A stretch of DNA of 64,000 bases, taken from positions 35,805,652 to 35,869,651 of the forward strand of contig JASWHV010000012.1 of the NCBI GenBank assembly GCA_030760725.1, in the 5' to 3' direction. Positions 58,401 to 64,000 of this stretch are shown here, one piece after another (positions within the stretch are counted from its first letter, which is position 1; every line of letters begins with the position of its first letter). The notes below the pieces were generated by a model. The model saw only the letters and a list, made by a program, of their open reading frames with translations, made no database searches and was not told the DNA's origin. The position numbers and the translations under genes are program-made. The stretch comes from Neostapfia colusana (lineage: Eukaryota; Streptophyta; Magnoliopsida; Poales; Poaceae).

Positions 58401-61400
58401 TGAGAAGGCCCGACCTCGATCACGGGGCCGTGCCGCCTCGCCCTTGAATCACATTGGGTGGTGCCGTGTTATGCGGCACCCAACAGCACACATATAAGGA
58501 ACAATTTATTACATAAATCAAAGCGGAAGCTTACAATTGTTCTTCGTAAATAATTTACATAAAATAGCTACAGCGGAAGTCTATAAACATCTCACGTTGA
58601 TTATCTAAGAAGCACGCGAGAAGGGGTCCAGCCCGCGGACTCCTCTCGCTAGCAACACGAAGACACGGCAGCGGCTAGGTTCTCCAAGTGTGACATGACT
58701 CGGAAGTTTCCGAGTCTCACCGGACAACCTTCTTTATAGCGTCGATGCTTACCTGCAAAACCACTTATATAGCAAGAGTGAGCACAAAGGCTCAGCAAGA
58801 GTTAACCGTCTCTCCTAAGACATGAAACTCTACATGAAAGTAATCTAAGACTTAAGCCTGTCATTTGCGAAAAGACTCGCCTATGAGTTCATCCTTAACT
58901 TTCAGATTTTAGCCACAATAGTAGTGACCTTGCGCCCAGCAACATTGGAACTCCACAATCAAACAAGAAACGCTTCATTCCAATGTTACTTGTCCCAAGG
59001 TGAAAAATAACTTTAGTTTGCTCTATCTCTACTTCAAACATGGTTTTCATGCAATTTATAATTAGCATAACAGCATTTAAAACTTTTGCAAACTATTCCC
59101 ACACAACTTGATTACTACGTCACAGCGCAGTGAGCAAGCGATACTCATAACCGCGAGGGACGGTGATTCGAATTAAACACTACCCGGATAACTCGACACA
59201 TACGCCCGCCTCTGAAGACCAATCTCTGGCGTCCTTCATTACGTCGTATGTGGCCACCTTTCGCAGGACACTAGACTGTAGAACCGGTCGCGCCGTCTCG
59301 GCCTCATAGGTCTAACGAGACGATGGATGTGGTATGCCTCTACAATCCAGTGAACCTAGTACATTGGTTTCCGGGTTCCCATATGTCAGTAAGCATCCGG
59401 TACACAACTCAATACCTGCTCCTGGGTGCCCTACGCTATTTAGCATGGCCTTATCCTACAGCGATGACCCAATTATACCCTTGACCTCAGGGTTCATGTT
59501 TGGTTATGCAAGTGGAGTATAAAACATCCTTGACCTAATGCACATACAAACTTTGACCAATAGTAGTGAACAAAGGGAAAACTTTAAAAACAACTTAAGT
59601 GCAAACCGGGGCTTGCCTTGGTTTTGCAGGTGACTAAAGTCAGATGATATGAAGTTAGTTGCTGATGACTTGAAGTTCACTTCCTGACCTTCTTGCTCCT
59701 TAATCCATGCTTAATTCCTCCTTCTTCACTTTCCATGTTTACTCACTACACGTTATGAATATGCATACATGTTTAATTATAAAACTTTTGCTAACCAGTG
59801 CTAAAGACAAGTTTTAAAACTGGAACCCTGTTTAAGAATTTAACATGAAACTGGTGCTAGTGGTTTGGGTTTGTGTTTAAGTACTAGGATCAAGTGATGA
59901 GTGGGGTTTCATCACTTGGGTGGGGATTAGCTAATGAGGTTGGACAGGACATAATGATCCAGTGCTCCAATGGAGCTGGAAATTTTCTTGTGAGTTCCTT
60001 GTCACAAGAAGGCCCTCTGGACCAAAATTCAGAATATTTCACTAAGTAGATCACCCAGAACAATTCCCTAAGCATTTATCCAAACAGGAATTAATTCGGA
60101 ATAAATTTGCACTTTCATGCAAATTTAAGTGAATTATAATTTTATACATAGCTCAGGGAGTACGCATGAATTTTCCTAGGATTTTTGGAGCTAAGGAATG
60201 CCCTGAACTGAATTTCCAAGTTTTGGAAATTTCCTGAAAATGTTTCTGTATTCATTTGAATACAGAAATTTGAAACCAGAATTAATCCAAACAAAATCAA
60301 CTATAAATTAGTTGAAACTTTTACAGGAGTCTCCTAACATCTCAAAGAATATCCTGGCAAAATTTGGGGATTTTTGGATGAACCAAACTCCCTCTAAAAT
60401 TCTTTTGCTGAAAAGATTTAAAGAATTTCCCAGAATTTCCTATTGGTTTTCCTGCAAATTGGGTTGCATATTTGGATAGAGTTTTTCATCCTGAATCCAA
60501 CCCAACTTGAATCACTAAATTTGGAGCTTCCTAGCAAAAGTTATGGGGTTCTAAAGTTTGAACTAAATCTGGAATTCAAATTAATTCGGGAAATGTTCAA
60601 ACTCTGCCTGTGGGTCCACCCTAAACGTGTCAGCCGCCGAAATCACGCCATACGGGGCCACAGACCCTTTCCCGCGTTGTCGCAAAGGATCCCGGGGCCG
60701 CAGCTGATCGGGGATTTAATTTTTCCGGCACTGACATGTGGGACCCGCCGGTCGTCTTCTTCCCCGAGCCGTTTTCTTTTTCCCGTGCCGCCCCCTCGCC
60801 GGAAACTCATCGGGGCTCGCCGGAGTTGGCTCCCCGGCCGTCTTCCAGCTCGATACTTGCCGCCTGAGGGTTTTCAGGGACGAGCAATCCACTGGTGCAT
60901 TGATCTCAGACCGCTGGTGACCGGAAACCGGTTGGCGACGTGCACACCTTTCGGTACAGCCTCGGCGCTGTGGCCCGAGCACCCTAGCCCGCCAAACGTT
61001 CGGCAGATCCGCTCTAAAGGACCAGTGGAGGTCAGGCAAGTTCGGCACGGCCTCAAACGGGCTAGGAAATGGCGGCAACCTGGTTGTCACCGTGCGCCCG
61101 CGCGTTCCCGCCATGGCCGCCGATGGACGAACTCGAGATTAGCTGCCCCTACTCACTGCTAAGCTATAGTTGCAAAGGAAAAAGGTTCCCTATCCTCTCT
61201 AGCTTCTGTGTGCGCGAAATGAACAACTTTAACCGAGAACTAAGCGTCGATTTCTGAAACTCTTACCCGTGGGTAGGTTTTCCTCGTCCGAGAAGAAAAC
61301 TTGAAATTCCCGAGCTATGTTGCACGGCTCGAGCTGAAACTCGGGGGAGAGCAGCGTGAAGTCCCGGCGCGTCTCGGCGGGTGCTTGCTCGGCCGTGAAA

Positions 61401-62347
61401 AGCCTCGGTATGAGCTGCCCACGGTGACCCGAGTTTCCTTTTCGCCGGTGAGCTTCAGTACCTTGCGTTGATCGTTGAATTGGGCGCCCCACGAGCTAGG
61501 AATGTCGGGGCCGAGCTGTGGAGGATCTTGTACACTCGCTAGCGCTCCCTTTTTGTGTGGACGGCTCGAGCAACCGGGCGTGCGAGCTGGTGGGCAACTG
61601 AAGGAAGCGGAGGCGTTGCCGGCGGCTGCTTTTCGGGTGCGGAAGCAGAAGAAAGCCGCGAGCACGAAAGAAGAACTTCGTGTTTGCCTCGATGGGAAGG
61701 ATAGGCGCCGGGTGAACCGCCTCTGGTGCCCGCGCGTGGGGGGGCAGCTCGAGCAGGAGGTGGCGGTAGCGCCCTCGGCGACGTTCGGTGCAGACCCCGT
61801 GGTGATCGAGTCAAAACAGATAAGTGACTTAGGCAGTAAGTTATTCCCCTCACTCTATGACAATTGGGGCCCACAGCTCCTCTCCCAAATATCTCCAAAC
61901 TTTGACACCTTGTAAATTCAGCTGTGATGGATCCAAATTCAAAGACCATTTTGCCATTTGACAATTTGTGCCACAGTTTCAAGTTTAATTTCAAATTTGG
62001 GTGAAATTTACAAGTCCTTTGGATATTTCTATCAAAGCACCTCCAAATTTGCTCAAAACTTGGCCCTCTCATAATTTTGACCTGAGGAATTCAAATATGT
62101 CCTCTGATCTTTGAGTTGGCCATTGCAAATACAACTTTTTAAACAACAGTTTGAATTCCCTCTTTTGAAAATGCCCTTCTTCGTTTTGAAGTGACTCTCT
62201 TAATTCAAACTGAATTCGAAGTTTTATTGCACACGCCAACACTTTCATGAGTAACACAAAAGTTTTTGTAAGTCCCATTTCTTGTATATAAACTCAACTT
62301 TTATTCATTGCTCAAGTTTTCTTTTTACAGGTTTTGTGACTTTTAAA
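58401..62347 (-). repeat. C array LTR3 (3947 bp, with an internal deletion)
   Basis: TGAGAAGGCC to CTTTTAAA; the final CA has mutated, and the target duplication GGTTG follows directly. Compared with LTR2 it lacks about 196 bases at 59430/59431. GC-rich island at about 60600-61800. Confidence 0.9.
58941..58987 (-). ncRNA. Covarying LTR hairpin, C array LTR3 copy
   Basis: Same stem and loop as in LTR1 and LTR2. Confidence 0.5.
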
Positions 62348-62352
62348 GGTTG
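62348..62352. repeat. Target-site duplication GGTTG, right copy (C array)
   Basis: Matches 23664-23668. D sequence resumes at 62353. Confidence 0.85.
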
Positions 62353-62377
62353 TTCTTTGGACAAACCGGGTGTGACA
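62353..62377 (+). mobile_element. Solo LTR D, last 25 bp
   Basis: Ends GGGTGTGACA, an imperfect inverse of the start TGTAACACCC at 20118. Followed by CGCTA, the same as before the D start. Confidence 0.85.
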
Positions 62378-62382
62378 CGCTA
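62378..62382. repeat. Target-site duplication CGCTA, right copy (D)
   Basis: Matches 20113-20117. LTR E resumes at 62383. Confidence 0.85.
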
Positions 62383-62780
62383 AGGCACATGAGAGAGCCG
62401 AAATCAAACAAGAAACGCATTTCCCTCATGTACTTTGCCCAAAGTTGAAAAGAACTTTAATTAGCTCTAAACTACAACAAGACATTAACAAGCAAAGTAT
62501 ATCTTTCAAATCAACAAACTTTTAACATGTATATAGCATGTTCTTTCTACGTCACGGTACAGTGAACAAGTGGTACTCACTGACCACGAGGGACGGCGAT
62601 TATAATCGATTTACACCTGCAGGGTTACCCGAATAACCCGTCACCTACGCCAGTACTCGATGTTGCTTACAGCAACCATCACGGACGTCGTACGCAACCA
62701 CCTTTCACCTGTCAGCCAAATGTTGAACCGGTCCAATCGTCCCGAGCAAGAGGTCTGAGACGGGCGCGGTACCAACTGAG
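62383..62780 (-). repeat. LTR E, right part (truncated; end approximate)
   Basis: Continues LTR E after D. It contains the covarying hairpin (62387-62431), the CAGTGAACAAG and CGAGGGACGG blocks and the CACCTGCAGGG block. Sequence related to the other LTRs stops near 62780, about 2 kb short of an expected LTR end. Confidence 0.6.
62387..62431 (-). ncRNA. Covarying LTR hairpin, LTR E copy
   Basis: ACATGAG pairs with CTCATGT. The loop keeps AATCAAACAAGAAACGC. The stem shares no sequence with those of B, C or F. D inserted five bases to its left. Confidence 0.45.
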
Positions 62781-62790
62781 ACAGGGCTCA

Positions 62791-62802
62791 GGTCTTATAC
62801 CA
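62791..62802 (-). other. Degenerate primer-binding site before LTR F
   Basis: The minus strand reads TGGTATAAGACC, three bases from the LTR F edge, a decayed form of TGGTATCAGAGC. The short piece 62781-62790 would be all that remains of this element's internal region. Confidence 0.5.
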
Positions 62803-62805
62803 CGC

Positions 62806-64000
62806 TGATGCGGCCCGTCCAACCGAGACAGGACACTCACCCGGGAATCACATTGGGTGGTGCCGTGTTGTGCGGCACCCAACAGCACACATATGAGGAA
62901 CAATGTATTACATAAAACAATAGCGGAAGCTTACAAGTATTTCTTTGTAAATACTTTACATCAAGTAACTACAGCGGAAGTCTATATCAACTCACGTCGA
63001 ATGACGAAGAGCACTCGAGATGAAGTCCAGCCCGCGGACTCCACTCGCTAGCAACACGAAGAAAACCGCAGCGGCTGGGTTCTCCCTGTGTCAAACGACT
63101 CGGAAGTCTCCGAGTCTCACCGGACAACCTTCTTTTCAGCATCGATGTTAACCTGCAAAACCACTCATAGAGCAAGCGTGAGCACATAGGCTCAGCAAGT
63201 CTGACCCGTCTCTCCTAAACAAGAAACTCTACATGTACGACGGTTGCAATTAGGTTGGCTAGATTTGCATAAAGGACTCGCCTAAAGTTGATCCTTAACT
63301 TTCAGATTTTAAGCCTCATTGTGCACACCTTGAGCTGCAAAGCATCGCAACTCCACAATCAAACAAGAAACGCTTTGTTGCGATGCTCCTTGCACAAAGT
63401 GAAAGTAAACTTTAATGAGCCTATCTCTAATTCAATCATGGTTGCAATACAAGTTATAGCAAAGCCTTATCAAGTTCAAAAATAAACAATTCCAGTTGTT
63501 ACTACGTCAAGACGCAGTGGGCAAGTACGCTCATATAACCGCGAGCGACGGTGATTCGAATCAGTACACGCCCGGACTACACGACACGTACACCCGTACT
63601 CCGAGTTGCCGGCAGCAACCTCGACTGACATTGTACGCGGCCACCTTTCCCAAGATCTTCCACATTGGACGCAGTCCAACTGCCCCGAGTACGCAAGCTC
63701 CCTCAAGGTACATACCCGCTGTGGTATGTTCTTGAGCGAGGTACCTCCTGCTACCCTGACGCCGAAAGCCTAAGGCAGTTTGAAAAGTTCCACTATGGAT
63801 CTCCCAAGGTACATCGGTTTTCTGGGTCCCATATAGCCAGTATGCGCGCGGTACACAACTCAAACTTGTCCAACAGGGCCAAGCACGGACGGGCCTTAAC
63901 CGACACAGGCAGGGCTATGCACGCACGGCCTGCAACCTGCTGCATCTAAACCTCCCTACCCGGTCTCCATATCTTATATGTGAAATTTCCTCATCTTCTC
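62806..64000 (-). repeat. LTR F, partial (runs off the window)
   Basis: Starts TGATGCGGCC and follows the B/C LTR layout: GGTGCCG/CGGCACC hairpin, an exon-2-like block after TTTTGCAG (stop immediately after the junction), TGAGC/GCTCA hairpin, covarying hairpin, CAGTGGGCAAG block and the CATCGGTTTTCTGGGTCCC block. The sequence is clearly diverged from C, so it is a separate family. The rest lies beyond 64000. Confidence 0.8.
63341..63387 (-). ncRNA. Covarying LTR hairpin, LTR F copy
   Basis: AGCATCGCAAC pairs perfectly with GTTGCGATGCT (11 bp). The loop TCCACAATCAAACAAGAAAC is the same as in B and C. Confidence 0.55.

Larger units (their letters stand above)
23669..62347 (-). mobile_element. 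C array: LTR-internal-LTR-internal-LTR Tekay-type chromovirus (contains B)
   Basis: Three LTRs (23669-24949 joined to 39261-42107; 48186-52318; 58401-62347) alternate with two internal regions, all in minus orientation. Only the outer ends have the duplication GGTTG. This fits one insertion later enlarged by unequal crossing-over between its LTRs. The two internal regions share several disabling changes and also carry private ones. Element B sits inside the first LTR. Both gag-pol copies are dead. Confidence 0.88.

Noticed and set aside
19612..64000. E and F as the two LTRs of one element
   Set aside because: Their termini differ (TGACACGACC versus TGATGCGGCC) and the body sequences are only distantly related.
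1..64000. CRISPR arrays, prokaryotic operons, tRNA or rRNA genes
   Set aside because: No regular spacer repeats, no operon-like gene packing and no tRNA cloverleaf. The only tRNA-like words are primer-binding sites.

Overview
This window is plant nuclear repeat DNA, most likely from a grass. The evidence is a nest of Ty3/gypsy LTR retrotransposons: Tekay-type chromoviruses with very long LTRs (about 3.6-4.1 kb), initiator-Met-tRNA primer sites and C-terminal chromodomains, plus an older Tat-lineage remnant. I see no host gene, tRNA, rRNA or CRISPR array. The species assignment is inference.

Layout. 1-3809: degenerate 3' part of a Tat-lineage element (+). 3810-4342: unassigned. 4343-18455: element A, a full-length Tekay-type element (+) with a broken gag-pol and a 3' LTR lacking its last 8 bases. 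18456-19611: unassigned, with a 32-bp tandem repeat. 19612-62780: a four-level nest. An old LTR E (-) holds solo LTR D (target duplication CGCTA). D holds the C array (-; duplication GGTTG), which has three LTRs and two internal regions. The first C LTR holds element B (-; duplication GTTTG). B is the youngest and nearly intact: its 1512-codon gag-pol has one stop and all catalytic residues. 62806-64000: start of another LTR, F (-).

How the parts fit. A, B and C share one architecture: LTR, PBS, a 1.4-1.65 kb leader with a conserved GTAAG donor and a TGCAG acceptor just before the gag ATG, gag-protease-RT-RNase H-integrase-chromodomain in one frame, polypurine tract, LTR. The LTRs share more structure than retrotransposon models predict. 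They carry two short coding-like exons in the same phase, separated by a roughly 1.0-1.1 kb GC-AG intron, which would encode a small acidic protein with a TPP-like C-terminus. They also carry several hairpins. In one, the loop is invariant across four LTR families while the stem changes in a compensatory way. These are the best candidates for something undescribed; all rest on comparisons inside this window and need RNA evidence.
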